Assembly: GCF_900101125.1 (NCBI RefSeq) | Contig: NZ_FNFL01000007.1 | Location: 120,833 to 184,832, forward strand | DNA length: 64,000 nt | Direction of reading: 5' to 3' | From: Sediminibacillus albus | GTDB taxonomy: Bacteria; Bacillota; Bacilli; Bacillales; Amphibacillaceae | Part shown: in pieces, positions 38,323 to 46,919 of the stretch | Position numbering within the stretch: position 1 is the stretch's first letter | How the letters are laid out: each line of letters begins with the position of its first letter | The notes under the pieces: generated by a model | Databases searched by the model: none | What the model was told of the DNA's origin: nothing | What the model saw: only the letters and a program-made list of their open reading frames with translations | Position numbers and translations under genes: made by a program

Positions 38323-38496
38323 AAACACTTTTGCTTGAAGAGAACCTGAGGGGTTTTTCGGCAAATTTTTTGTTCTTCCCTCGAGGGGAGATACCACTTG
38401 GTTTCACTCGATCCTCCATGCAAAATACCCGAAAAGAAGCTTCTCCATACAGGCGAGTCCGGTAAGTAAACGATACGTGCCGTCAGCCTTTTATTT

Positions 38497-38525
38497 TCAT
38501 CATCTCCCTGTCTTGTTCATATATT
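38497..38525 (+). promoter_or_regulatory. Candidate SigE promoter of spoVR
   Basis: -35 TCATCAT (38497-38503), a 14-bp spacer and -10 CATATATT (38518-38525) fit the SigE pattern (KMATATT, 14-15 bp, CATACANT) at 5 of 7 and 6-7 of 8 positions. It lies 33 bp before the start. SigE control of spoVR is established in B. subtilis. Confidence 0.55.
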
Positions 38526-38557
38526 GAGGTAACACCACCAAAAAGGGGAGATCGTCT

Positions 38558-39964
38558 TTGAAACAAGCGGAGCAGGACTCGCTGGAAAGAGCGATTGATG
38601 AGATAACCGAAATAGCAAAAGGATTTGGCTTGGACTTTTATCCAATGCGTTATGAGATATGCCCGGCAGAAGTTATCTATACATTTGGCGCTTATGGAAT
38701 GCCGACCCGGTTCTCGCATTGGAGTTTTGGCAAACAATTTCATAAAATGAAGCTGCAATATGATTTAGGGCTAAGTAAGATATATGAGCTCGTAATCAAT
38801 TCCAATCCTTGTTATGCCTTCCTGCTTAATTCCAATAGTTTAATTCAAAATAAATTAATTGTTGCCCACGTCCTCGCCCATTGCGATTTTTTTAAAAACA
38901 ATGCGCGGTTCAGGAATACCAATAAAGATATGGTTGAAAGTATGTCCGCGACAGCCGAGCGAATTGCTGCTTATGAAAAAGAGCACGGTCAGGCTGAAGT
39001 AGAAGCTTTCCTCGATGCTGTTCTGGCTATCCAGGAACATATTGATCCTCGGCTGATCAAACCCCATTTAGAATGGGAAAAAGATGAGGAAGAAGAGGAG
39101 CTTCCTGCCAAGGTGACGCCATATGATGATTTATGGAGCATAGACGTAAATAGAACAAGTATTAATCCGGCTAAAAAGAAAAAGGCATTTCCGCCAAAGC
39201 CGGAAAAAGACTTGTTGCTATTCATCGAGGAATATAGCCGGACATTGGAGGATTGGCAGCGGGACATTCTCACGATGATGCGTGAGGAAATGCTTTATTT
39301 CTGGCCGCAGCTGGAGACAAAAATCATGAACGAAGGGTGGGCTTCCTATTGGCATCAGCGCATCCTCAGGGAAATGAACTTGTCCAGTGATGAATCGATT
39401 GAGTTTGCTAAGTTGAATGCAGGGGTTGTACAGCCTTCCAAAACGCAAATCAATCCCTATTACCTTGGAGTGAAGATGTTTGAGGATATTGAAGAACGTT
39501 TTAACAACCCTTCACAGGAGATGAAAAGGTGGGGAGCGGAACCCGGCAAGGGAAGGGAAAAAATATTTGAAGTTAGAGAAATAGAGTCCGATATTTCATT
39601 CATCCGTAACTATTTGACAAGAGACTTGGTACACCGGGAAGATCTTTACTTGTTTCAGAAGCAGGGCCATGAGTATAAGATAACTGATAAGAATTGGGAA
39701 GCTGTCAGGGATCAGCTGATTACGATGCGAGTCAATGGTGGGTTCCCTTATATAACGGTACAGAATGGTGATTACCTGAAAAATGGTGAATTATACTTAA
39801 AGCATCATTATGAAGGCGTAGAATTGGATTTATCCTATTTGGAGAAGACGCTTCCTTATATTTATCAATTGTGGGGCAGAAATGTTCATATGGAAACAGT
39901 AGTAGAAGCTAAAGGCGCTCTGTTTAGCTATGAAGGAAATAAAGTATACAAAAAGTACTTGTGA
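38558..39964 (+). CDS. spoVR: Stage V sporulation protein R (SpoVR)
   Basis: A 468-residue protein, exactly the length of B. subtilis SpoVR, required for normal spore cortex formation. Conserved blocks include [37 protein letters not shown] near the N terminus, [11 protein letters not shown], and [13 protein letters not shown], a histidine/glutamate-rich region that looks metal-binding. It starts at TTG 38558 after AAAAGGGGAG. It is a lone gene with a SigE-like promoter and its own terminator. The biochemical activity is not known. Confidence 0.96.
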   Translation: MKQAEQDSLERAIDEITEIAKGFGLDFYPMRYEICPAEVIYTFGAYGMPTRFSHWSFGKQFHKMKLQYDLGLSKIYELVINSNPCYAFLLNSNSLIQNKLIVAHVLAHCDFFKNNARFRNTNKDMVESMSATAERIAAYEKEHGQAEVEAFLDAVLAIQEHIDPRLIKPHLEWEKDEEEEELPAKVTPYDDLWSIDVNRTSINPAKKKKAFPPKPEKDLLLFIEEYSRTLEDWQRDILTMMREEMLYFWPQLETKIMNEGWASYWHQRILREMNLSSDESIEFAKLNAGVVQPSKTQINPYYLGVKMFEDIEERFNNPSQEMKRWGAEPGKGREKIFEVREIESDISFIRNYLTRDLVHREDLYLFQKQGHEYKITDKNWEAVRDQLITMRVNGGFPYITVQNGDYLKNGELYLKHHYEGVELDLSYLEKTLPYIYQLWGRNVHMETVVEAKGALFSYEGNKVYKKYL

Positions 39965-39993
39965 TTCCTTATCGACGGCAATTCCGTTTCATT

Positions 39994-40022
39994 AAAAATG
40001 GCAGACATTATGTCTGCCATTT
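39994..40022. terminator. Bidirectional terminator between spoVR and azoR
   Basis: AAAATGGCAGACAT (39994-40007) pairs perfectly with ATGTCTGCCATTTT (40009-40022) between convergent genes. Confidence 0.92.
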
Positions 40023-40031
40023 TATTGATAA

Positions 40032-40667
40032 TTAAAATGTGTGCGCCAATTCTTTGGCACGGACAATCGCGTTTTCTTTGATTTCTTCTGCTTTTTCCGG
40101 CATCGCTGCATGGCCTTCGATGAACAATCCTTCAAAAGAAGGGACCCCAAAGAAATCCATGATAATGCTTAAATAACGGTGTCCCATTTCCATGGCAGCT
40201 GCAGGTCCCTCCGAATAAATGCCGCCGCGCGCTTGAATATGCAGCGCTTTTTTATCAGTTAACAGGCCTACAGGGCCATCCTCTGTATATCTGAACGCTT
40301 TTCCTGCAACTGCTACGGAATCAATATATGCTTTCATTAAAGGCGGAAAGGAGAAGTTCCATAAAGGGGTGACAAAAATGTATTTGTCTGCCTGAATAAA
40401 CTGCTCACTCAACTCGGAAAGACGTCCAACCTTGGCTTGTTCTCCTTCAGAAAGCTCTTCAAATCCTTTGCCAGACTGTAATTTTCCCCAGCCCTGAAAA
40501 ACATCAGCATCAATATACGGAATATTTTCTTTATATAAATCCATCGGTATAATTTCATCATCCGGATTAACTTCCTTATAAGTCTCAATAAATGCTTTTG
40601 CTGCTGACATGCTGTACGACAATGTTTCATCATGTGGATGTGCTGTGATGTATAATACTTTAGCCAT
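40032..40667 (-). CDS. azoR: FMN-dependent NADH:quinone reductase / azoreductase
   Basis: A 211-residue flavodoxin-fold enzyme that uses FMN and NADH to reduce quinones and azo compounds by two electrons, a detoxifying activity in the cytoplasm. The phosphate-binding loop is [19 protein letters not shown] (residues 7-25). The FMN contacts [19 protein letters not shown] and the [13 protein letters not shown] segment follow. AAGGTGAG precedes the ATG. B. subtilis has two such enzymes (AzoR1/AzoR2); I cannot tell which this corresponds to. Confidence 0.94.
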   Translation of the reverse strand: MAKVLYITAHPHDETLSYSMSAAKAFIETYKEVNPDDEIIPMDLYKENIPYIDADVFQGWGKLQSGKGFEELSEGEQAKVGRLSELSEQFIQADKYIFVTPLWNFSFPPLMKAYIDSVAVAGKAFRYTEDGPVGLLTDKKALHIQARGGIYSEGPAAAMEMGHRYLSIIMDFFGVPSFEGLFIEGHAAMPEKAEEIKENAIVRAKELAHTF

Positions 40668-40820
40668 TCAAAAACTCACCTTTCTGTCTTCGGGAAATTT
40701 ATTTTAGTCAGTAGAAACTAACTAATTTTCAATCAACTATCTTGAAATAAAGATATTTGGTTCGCAGGTAAATATATCGGAAAAGCTATGGATATGTCAA
40801 TCAAACAATCTTATTTTATA

Positions 40821-40852
40821 AAAAAAGGACTTGTTTTATACGACAAGTCCTT
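40821..40852 (-). terminator. Terminator of the 44-residue small gene
   Basis: AAGGACTTGT (40825-40834) pairs with ACAAGTCCTT (40843-40852); on the minus strand the stem is followed by a long T-run. It lies 17 bp past the stop of the small gene. Confidence 0.85.
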
Positions 40853-40868
40853 AAGTTTCTTCTTTATT

Positions 40869-41003
40869 CTATTTTAAGGTATATGGATTTCCGCTTATGT
40901 TTTTCCTTGCCTCATCCGTAATAATAAAGGGCTTGGAATCGGTTGGGCTGCTATTTTTGGTTATTGGTCCACTTCCATCATAGTGTAAGGGCTTTTGGCT
41001 CAT
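40869..41003 (-). CDS. 44-residue hypothetical small protein
   Basis: A short gene read directly from the sequence: ATG at 41003 behind a strong AAGGAGG site, 44 codons (starts MSQKPLHYDGSGPI, ends GNPYTLK), TAG at 40869-40871, then a good terminator. The product is polar, with no Cys and no membrane segment. It looks like a short, probably unstructured peptide. I do not recognise a family. The complete expression cassette is what supports it. Confidence 0.72.
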   Translation of the reverse strand: MSQKPLHYDGSGPITKNSSPTDSKPFIITDEARKNISGNPYTLK

Positions 41004-41272
41004 AAACAAACCTCCTTGTCATCTTTATATCATTATACCAGAAAGCGGTTACAATGTTGTTTCAACTTATTTTTCACCGATTTGTTTCAATTTATACTAT
41101 TTGAGCTATTCTCGGGAAGTTAAGATAAGCATGTTTTAGCGGCACAAAGCTCTTTTTTTAACTCTTTTATTATCTATGATACACTTACAGGTAGACAATA
41201 TTTGCGAATCGGATAACTTTCGGTCAAATGAAGGATTTGATTAGTTTGAATTTTTTAGAGGAGTAGTGAAAG

Positions 41273-42136
41273 ATGACAAAACAAGATGAAATGTTGTATC
41301 AATATTTAATTGATCATACCTCCTTAATGACAGATAAGTGGCTGAGTACAAGGGAAAAAACGGAGGGGTCCATTTATTCGGTGAATACGGATGGGGATGT
41401 CGAAAAAATGCTTCGCGATCAGAACAGGCTGACGGTTGAAACCGTCTCAAGCACCCTTCTAAGAGATGAAGAAACATTAAACGAATCCGTCGATGAGTGG
41501 GCGAAAACTATCGGAGAAAGCAGAGTAAACTCTGATACACCCATTTATGAAGTTATTGAAGCTGTTAATAAAGCAGAATCAGTATTTATGGAATTTGTCA
41601 TCCATTTCATCGAAGAAAACGATGAGTTGGTAAGAAAAGAAGATGTGTTGAAATGGAACAGACTGATTCACTCGGCGTTTAATCGGCTGATAAGCCGTTT
41701 TTCAGAGGTGTACTACAGGATCACCAAGCAAAGGCTGTTTTCCCAACAGGAATTAATCCATGAATTAAGCACTCCTATCATCCCCGTCTTCGAAAATATG
41801 GCTATCGTGCCTCTTATCGGAGAATTGGATTCCTACCGCGCAAAATTCATCATTGAAACCATCCCAGAGAAGTGTGTGGAAATACAAGCAGAACATATAT
41901 TTATTGATTTATCGGGAATGCCGACAATCGATACGATGATTGCTCATCAAATTTATCAATTAACCGGCATACTTAAGCTTCTCGGAGTTAAATCGACAAT
42001 TTCGGGTATTCGGCCGGAGGTCGCTCAAACCGCAATTCAATTAGGAATCGAGTTTAACAGTACAGGTACCTTTAGTACATTAAAACAGGCATTATTGACG
42101 GCAGGGTTACATATTTCCAGCAATGAAGAAGTATGA
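41273..42136 (+). CDS. RsbR-type STAS domain protein (stressosome component)
   Basis: A 287-residue paralogue of RsbR, the shell protein of the stressosome that controls RsbT and so SigB. The N-terminal 150 residues are variable and helical, like the globin-like sensor half of RsbR proteins. The C-terminal STAS domain begins near residue 165. Its LSGMPTIDTMIAHQIYQL segment carries the phosphorylatable Thr, and a second one is in STISGIRPEVAQT. AGAGGAG is upstream. No rsbS/rsbT neighbour is present, so it is an orphan of the RsbRB/RC/RD kind. Confidence 0.9.
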   Translation: MTKQDEMLYQYLIDHTSLMTDKWLSTREKTEGSIYSVNTDGDVEKMLRDQNRLTVETVSSTLLRDEETLNESVDEWAKTIGESRVNSDTPIYEVIEAVNKAESVFMEFVIHFIEENDELVRKEDVLKWNRLIHSAFNRLISRFSEVYYRITKQRLFSQQELIHELSTPIIPVFENMAIVPLIGELDSYRAKFIIETIPEKCVEIQAEHIFIDLSGMPTIDTMIAHQIYQLTGILKLLGVKSTISGIRPEVAQTAIQLGIEFNSTGTFSTLKQALLTAGLHISSNEEV

Positions 42137-42315
42137 CAGCACAAGATATGCGGCATGTTTGCCGCTAATGAGGTAATCGCTGGCTGCAACTAGAGGCTTA
42201 CCTATTGGGTAAGTCTTTATTTGAATTTTCAATTGAACAATAGTTGGATTATGGTAAACTAAAAAAATCGATAGATGGTATTGCTGGAAATACAGGTCTT
42301 AAAAGGGGGATGGCT

Positions 42316-42864
42316 ATGTTTACATACAAAGTCGACGAAGAGATGGAACTAAAGCTAATTGAACTAGGGGATGCTGAACAGGTCTTTGAACTGACAGACA
42401 GCTCGAGGGAATCTTTACGCACGTTTTTGAGATGGGTAGATGGAACCAGTAAGCCTGAAGATACCAAAGAATTTATTCAGGCAGGGCTGCGCAGCTTTGC
42501 TGAAAATAAAAGCATGACCACTGTTATCTTATATAAAAACGAAATTGCAGGCGTTGCTGGCTATCATGAAATTAACTGGACAAATAAAAGCGTTTCCATC
42601 GGCTACTGGCTAGGACAAAAATACCAGGGCAAAGGGATAATGCTTCGGGCAGTGCGAGCGTTGACAAATTATGCTTTTAACAGGCTTGCCTTAAACCGGG
42701 TAGAGATTAGGGCAGCTGCCGAGAATGTAAAAAGCAGAGCTATTCCCGAGAAGTTAAATTTTAAAGAAGAAGGCTGTATTAGGCAGGCAGAGTGGCTTTA
42801 TGACCATTATGTGGATCATGTCGTTTATGGAATGCTAGCAGAAGAATGGCAGGAGAAACATTAA
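42316..42864 (+). CDS. GNAT family acetyltransferase (RimL/YdaF-like)
   Basis: A 182-residue N-acetyltransferase of the RimJ/RimL type, which acetylates protein N termini or small amines with acetyl-CoA. The order is LKLIELGDAEQVFELTDSSR at the start, the GYWLGQKYQGKGIMLRAVRAL acetyl-CoA loop at about 95-115, and the NRVEIRAAAENVKSRAIPEKLNFKEEG segment. The start at 42316 is chosen because GGGGG lies six bases upstream; the frame is open to 42244 without a site. It is a single gene before a strong terminator. Confidence 0.92.
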   Translation: MFTYKVDEEMELKLIELGDAEQVFELTDSSRESLRTFLRWVDGTSKPEDTKEFIQAGLRSFAENKSMTTVILYKNEIAGVAGYHEINWTNKSVSIGYWLGQKYQGKGIMLRAVRALTNYAFNRLALNRVEIRAAAENVKSRAIPEKLNFKEEGCIRQAEWLYDHYVDHVVYGMLAEEWQEKH

Positions 42865-42906
42865 AAGCAATAAAGAGCCGGTTTAAACAGGCTCTTTATT
42901 GCTTTT
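42863..42906. terminator. Bidirectional terminator between GNAT and chrA
   Basis: A 17-bp perfect stem (42863-42879 with 42890-42906) between convergent genes. Confidence 0.95.
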
Positions 42907-42913
42907 GAATCAT

Positions 42914-44104
42914 TTACAACAATCCCAGCAGCCAACCGCCGACTGCACCCGACAATACCACTATCCATGGCGGCAATTTCCAATACACCAGCATACTGAA
43001 TAAGACGGCGGCAAAGGCAAAATCATGGGCGTTTAAGATGGAGGACGACCAAATCGGTTGATAAAAGGCAGAAATAAGGATACCGACCACTGCTGCGTTT
43101 ACACCAATTAATGCCCCTTTGATTTTAGGGTTACGGCGGAGCTGACTCCAAAACGGAATAGTGCCGGCGATAAGCAAAAATCCGGGTAAAAATATTGCAA
43201 AGGTTGCCAGCAGTCCTGTTTTCCATCCACCGATAACTGCTCCCAGATAGGAGGAGAATGTAAATAAAGGACCGGGAACTGCCTGAGCAGCTCCGTAACC
43301 AGCTAAAAATTGTTGTTCTGTCAACCAGCCCGCAGGAACAAACTCTCTTTCGAGTAAAGGCAAAACCACATGACCGCCGCCAAAAACCAATGCTCCCGAT
43401 CTGTAAAAGCTGTCGAGTATAGCAATCCAGGATAAGGCAGTGCTTTCTCTTATAATCGGCAGCAGGATAAGCAATCCAAAAAATAAGGTCAAACAGATGG
43501 TTGCTTTTGTACGGGACACGGGAATACTAATGTGCGATTCCTCTATATCCACTTCATTTTTAAATAAGAATAACCCGATCAATGCAGCCGCCAATATAAT
43601 GAAAATCTGTGTGTAAGTGGTTTGCCAAATAAGTGTTCCTACGACAGCGAGCAAGGCCAACATTTTACGTTGTAAATCAGGGGTGAGTTTCTTAGCCATA
43701 CCTAAGATAGCGTGCGCGACGACGACCACAGCGACAATTTTCAGGCCTCGGATTGCTCCCGCCTCTGCCAGATTATAATTATTGAGAAAAAGGGCAAATA
43801 AAATTAGTGCAATAACGGACGGCAATGTAAAACCAAGAAAGGAAACAATGCCGCCGATTAAACCTCCGCGAACCATGCCAATGCCCATTCCAACTTGTGA
43901 GCTTGCGGGACCAGGCAAAAATTGACAAAGGGCAACAAGGTCAGCGTAGCTTTTTTCATCCAGCCATTTTTTTCTGCGAATATATTCTTCATGGAAGTAA
44001 CCTAAGTGGGCAATCGGGCCGCCAAACGATGTCAGGCCAAGACGAGTCGATAGCAGGAATAGTTCCCATAGATTCATCCATTTATTTTCTTGTTTCCCGT
44101 TCAT
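42914..44104 (-). CDS. chrA: Chromate transporter ChrA
   Basis: A 396-residue two-domain CHR-family membrane protein that exports chromate. Each half carries a related motif: TSFGGPIAHLGYFHEEYI..WL with FLPGPASSQVG in the first, and YRSGALVFGGGHVVLPLLE with GYGAAQAVPGPLFTFSSYLG in the second. About ten helices are visible. GAAGGTGAT precedes the ATG. The PadR-type regulator gene lies 11 bp upstream on the same strand, so the two are one operon and the regulator probably controls the transporter. Confidence 0.95.
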   Translation of the reverse strand: MNGKQENKWMNLWELFLLSTRLGLTSFGGPIAHLGYFHEEYIRRKKWLDEKSYADLVALCQFLPGPASSQVGMGIGMVRGGLIGGIVSFLGFTLPSVIALILFALFLNNYNLAEAGAIRGLKIVAVVVVAHAILGMAKKLTPDLQRKMLALLAVVGTLIWQTTYTQIFIILAAALIGLFLFKNEVDIEESHISIPVSRTKATICLTLFFGLLILLPIIRESTALSWIAILDSFYRSGALVFGGGHVVLPLLEREFVPAGWLTEQQFLAGYGAAQAVPGPLFTFSSYLGAVIGGWKTGLLATFAIFLPGFLLIAGTIPFWSQLRRNPKIKGALIGVNAAVVGILISAFYQPIWSSSILNAHDFAFAAVLFSMLVYWKLPPWIVVLSGAVGGWLLGLL

Positions 44105-44115
44105 ATAATCACCTT

Positions 44116-44424
44116 CTATTCATTAATTTCTCTAAAGAGTTCATATGCCTTGCTTCTTGCTTCTGTTAAAACATTTTTACCTTTATCGGTAGCTGTGTAA
44201 TACTTGCGGATTTTCCCTTTTACTTTTCTGTTCTCTTTAGCTAGCAGGCCATCCTTTTCCATGTTATGGAGGATGGGGTACAGCGTACCGGCACTGATCT
44301 GATAGCCGTGTTCTTTAAGTTCCTGCAGCATCCATACGCCATAAACAGGCTGTTCTTGGGCATGATGTAAAATATGTATCTGGATAAACCCGAGAAAGAG
44401 CTTACGTAAGATCTTTTCCTCCAA
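44116..44424 (-). CDS. PadR family transcriptional regulator
   Basis: A 102-residue winged-helix regulator of the short PadR type. The conserved core HAQEQPVYGVWMLQELKEHGYQISAGTLYPILHNMEKDGLL (about residues 20-60) contains the recognition helix, and the KIRKYYTATDKGKNVL wing follows. It starts at TTG 44424, nine bases after AAAGGGGG. It comes first in an operon with chrA; PadR or PadR-like regulators beside ChrA are common. A dyad at its promoter suggests self-repression. Confidence 0.92.
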   Translation of the reverse strand: MEEKILRKLFLGFIQIHILHHAQEQPVYGVWMLQELKEHGYQISAGTLYPILHNMEKDGLLAKENRKVKGKIRKYYTATDKGKNVLTEARSKAYELFREINE

Positions 44425-44441
44425 GCTTATTTCCCCCTTTG

Positions 44442-44501
44442 ATATCGAAGACCAATATCGAAATTCGATTTCATTATAAAATTCCTTGTTGATATATGCA
44501 A
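44442..44501 (-). promoter_or_regulatory. Promoter and operator of the padR-chrA operon
   Basis: On the minus strand: -35 TTGCAT (44496-44501), 17 bp, -10 TATAAT (44473-44478). Over the expected start site lies the dyad ATCGAA-A-TTCGAT (44457-44469). The octamer ATATCGAA occurs twice as a direct repeat 13 bp apart (44442-44449 and 44455-44462). This is a plausible binding site for the PadR protein. Confidence 0.7.
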
Positions 44502-44623
44502 TCTGTATAAGGAAATCTTTACAAACGCTACATATTAGGGAGGCGAAAGGTGTGTTATCTATTTGAAATGATTATTAGGGTTAAGGGAAGGAAACAGAAT
44601 GGAACGAAAGCAGGAAAGCCAAA

Positions 44624-44649
44624 TAAAAAAGCACTGGATTTACCAGTGC
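44624..44649 (-). terminator. Terminator of the GT2-epimerase operon
   Basis: GCACTGG (44631-44637) pairs with CCAGTGC (44643-44649); on the minus strand a T6 tract follows. Confidence 0.85.
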
Positions 44650-44656
44650 CTATACA

Positions 44657-45604
44657 CTAACCGCTTACTCCCTCTGTTATCCAGTGATGAGTTTTTGTTA
44701 ACCCTTCTCTTAACGAAAATTGCGGCTCCCAGTTTAGCTCGCTTTCTATCTTACCTGCATCGAGGCAGCGGTTTCTTACTGTATCTATCATCCTTTCAGG
44801 CGCAAAATGGATCTCTGTGCTTTCTTTGGTAACGTCCATAATAAGTTCTGCTAGAAGAGAAATTTTTGTTTCTTTCCCTGTTCCGACATTGTAAACATTT
44901 CCGACGGCAGCTGGATGGGTTGCTGCAAGTAAGATTGCTTGAATCCCATCCTTGATATAGGTGAAATCGCGGGTTTGTTCACCATCACCGTAAATTACTA
45001 ATGGTTGCTTCTTCATGGCAGAATCAAAAAACTTGGCCACCACCCCGCAATAAGGATTAGCCGCTAATTGGCCTGGTCCGTAAAGATTGGAAAGTCTTAA
45101 TATCGTTACCGGAAGCTGTGAAATGGATTGATAAACATGGCAATAATGCTCCATAGAAAATTTACTGGCAGCATAGGGCAAGGATATATTATAGTAGTGT
45201 TCTGGTGTAGGAAGAATGTCAGCATTGTTGTAAACAGAGGCAGTTGAAGTATAGATAAACCTTTTGATGTTAGGGTTTAGTTCCTTTGTTTTCTGTAACA
45301 GTAAAAAACCGCCGTATAAATTTGTATGGAAGTCTGCCTCCATATCTTCGACAGATAGCAGTAAATTTCGGCAAGCTAAATGAAATATATAATCTACTTT
45401 AGGCAGGACTGTATTAAGTGTTTCTTCATCGATAATCGAGGTTTGATAGAAGGAAATTTTATCGGAAGACGGAATAGATAAAATGTTACCTGTAGATAAA
45501 TCATCGATTACGTAAATATGGTCAGCTTTGGGGAGAAGGCCTGCAATTAGTTGAGAACCCACAAATCCAGCGCCTCCTGTAATTAGCACATTTCCATAGG
45601 ACAT
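44657..45604 (-). CDS. NAD-dependent nucleotide-sugar epimerase/dehydratase
   Basis: A 315-residue extended SDR of the UDP-glucose 4-epimerase/dTDP-glucose dehydratase group. The cofactor loop is TGGAGFVG (residues 9-16), the active site YTSTASVY (Ser/Thr near 122-126), and YAASK (Tyr near 150). The expected catalytic arrangement is intact. It follows the GT2-TPR gene by 17 bp and is closed by a terminator. It probably converts the sugar moiety of a nucleotide sugar used for spore-surface glycosylation; which sugar is not deducible. Confidence 0.92.
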   Translation of the reverse strand: MSYGNVLITGGAGFVGSQLIAGLLPKADHIYVIDDLSTGNILSIPSSDKISFYQTSIIDEETLNTVLPKVDYIFHLACRNLLLSVEDMEADFHTNLYGGFLLLQKTKELNPNIKRFIYTSTASVYNNADILPTPEHYYNISLPYAASKFSMEHYCHVYQSISQLPVTILRLSNLYGPGQLAANPYCGVVAKFFDSAMKKQPLVIYGDGEQTRDFTYIKDGIQAILLAATHPAAVGNVYNVGTGKETKISLLAELIMDVTKESTEIHFAPERMIDTVRNRCLDAGKIESELNWEPQFSLREGLTKTHHWITEGVSG

Positions 45605-45621
45605 TGTTTAGCCACCCCCAT

Positions 45622-46737
45622 CTACTCCGTTGTTGTCCCGGTAATTTCATTGCTGTCCTTATTAATGCCGAGCTTTGTTTCCAATAATTCTTTATTAAAT
45701 AATATCTTTTCATCATCCGGTCGGTAATCTCTTGCTTTCTCATTGTGTTCATACGACTTTTGGAAGTCCTGAAGGTTGTAATAGCAGACACACATTTGCA
45801 AGTGCGGATACCATGTCGAGTAGGCAGGATATGTGAAACTCCATTTGTTTGGATCAATTTCTAGCGTGGTAGCTAACTCATACCAATAAACGGCCGATTT
45901 GTAATCGCGCTGGCGTTGTAAATTATAACCGATTCGACTGCATGTTTCTGGTCGAGGCAGCTTGGAAAACTTAAACGATTCAAACAGCGAGGATAACTCG
46001 TTATCGGTATCACCGAGAAACCGGTAGCAATCCGCTTTGTTTATGCAAGCATACACTTTATCTTCAATCCAGCCTTCTTTCATGGCGATGTTTTTTTGGT
46101 AACTTTCAATAGCTTGCTCATAATGGCCGTTTTCTCGTAATTCATTCCCATAATAAAAATAATCCCGCGGAGAAAATTCATCGCCTCGTTCAAGTTTTTT
46201 GCCGTAAATTGATAAATTCCTTCCTACGGAATGGCGGATTTTTTTATGCGTAACCGCAATATCAGAGTTAATAATGTTTCCATATACTTCAAGATATTGA
46301 TGGCAATCACCTTTCCACTTGAAGTTTTTGCTTCTTTTGATAAGCCGGTTTCTTCGGTATTGGAGGGTAACATTGCCATATTCGTCTGTTCCGGCATTAT
46401 AATACATGGAAACAGAATCAACGGACGGATCCAGGCTTTCTTTTAACTGTTTTAGTTTTTCCTGATCCGCTTCCAGGAGGACATCATCAGCATCTAAATA
46501 AAGAATATAATCCTTGGTGGCATGTTTGAATGATTCATTTCGTGCTGCGGCAAAATCACCGATCCATTCAAAGAAAAATACTCGGTCTGTATATTGTTTA
46601 GCTATTTCTACTGTCTTGTCTTCTGATCCGGTATCAACTATATTAATCTCATCAACTATATCTTTCACCGTTTCCAGACATCTTCCTAAAACTTCCTCTT
46701 CATTTTTTACTATCATACATAAACTAATAGAAACCAT
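45622..46737 (-). CDS. GT2 glycosyltransferase with C-terminal tetratricopeptide repeats
   Basis: A 371-residue protein. Residues 1-200 are a GT-A family 2 transferase (ISLCMIVKNEEEVLGRCLETV, IVDTGSEDKT and the metal-binding DADD in YILYLDADDVLL). From about residue 185 TPR-like helices follow (YFYYGNELRENGHYEQAIESYQKNIAMK and later repeats). Such GT2-TPR enzymes modify proteins or peptides, the TPR part holding the acceptor. GAGAGGAGAG precedes the ATG. It lies between the collagen-like gene and the epimerase, so the collagen-like protein is a sensible acceptor; this is inference. Confidence 0.92.
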   Translation of the reverse strand: MVSISLCMIVKNEEEVLGRCLETVKDIVDEINIVDTGSEDKTVEIAKQYTDRVFFFEWIGDFAAARNESFKHATKDYILYLDADDVLLEADQEKLKQLKESLDPSVDSVSMYYNAGTDEYGNVTLQYRRNRLIKRSKNFKWKGDCHQYLEVYGNIINSDIAVTHKKIRHSVGRNLSIYGKKLERGDEFSPRDYFYYGNELRENGHYEQAIESYQKNIAMKEGWIEDKVYACINKADCYRFLGDTDNELSSLFESFKFSKLPRPETCSRIGYNLQRQRDYKSAVYWYELATTLEIDPNKWSFTYPAYSTWYPHLQMCVCYYNLQDFQKSYEHNEKARDYRPDDEKILFNKELLETKLGINKDSNEITGTTTE

Positions 46738-46881
46738 TTTTTCTCTCCTCTCGCTATAAGAAATTCATTTATATTTCTGTTTATTTTTAGCATATTTTCG
46801 CAACAGGTGAATGGCTTGGATGAAAACCTATGAAAAGAAAAAAGGCATCCAACCTATACAAATATACAAATAGGAATAAAG

Positions 46882-46912
46882 GGAAAAGGTGTTGGTTACC
46901 AACACCTTTTCC
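46882..46912 (-). terminator. Terminator of the collagen-like gene
   Basis: A 15-bp perfect stem (46882-46896 with 46898-46912), with only one base at its centre, just beyond the stop of the collagen-like gene. The following tract on the minus strand is CTTTATT. Confidence 0.75.
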
Positions 46913-46919
46913 GAAAAAA

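Noticed and set aside
38231..38419. A 62-codon minus-strand frame at the end of repeat copy D
   Set aside because: It overlaps the repeat hairpin and has no conserved features or ribosome binding site.
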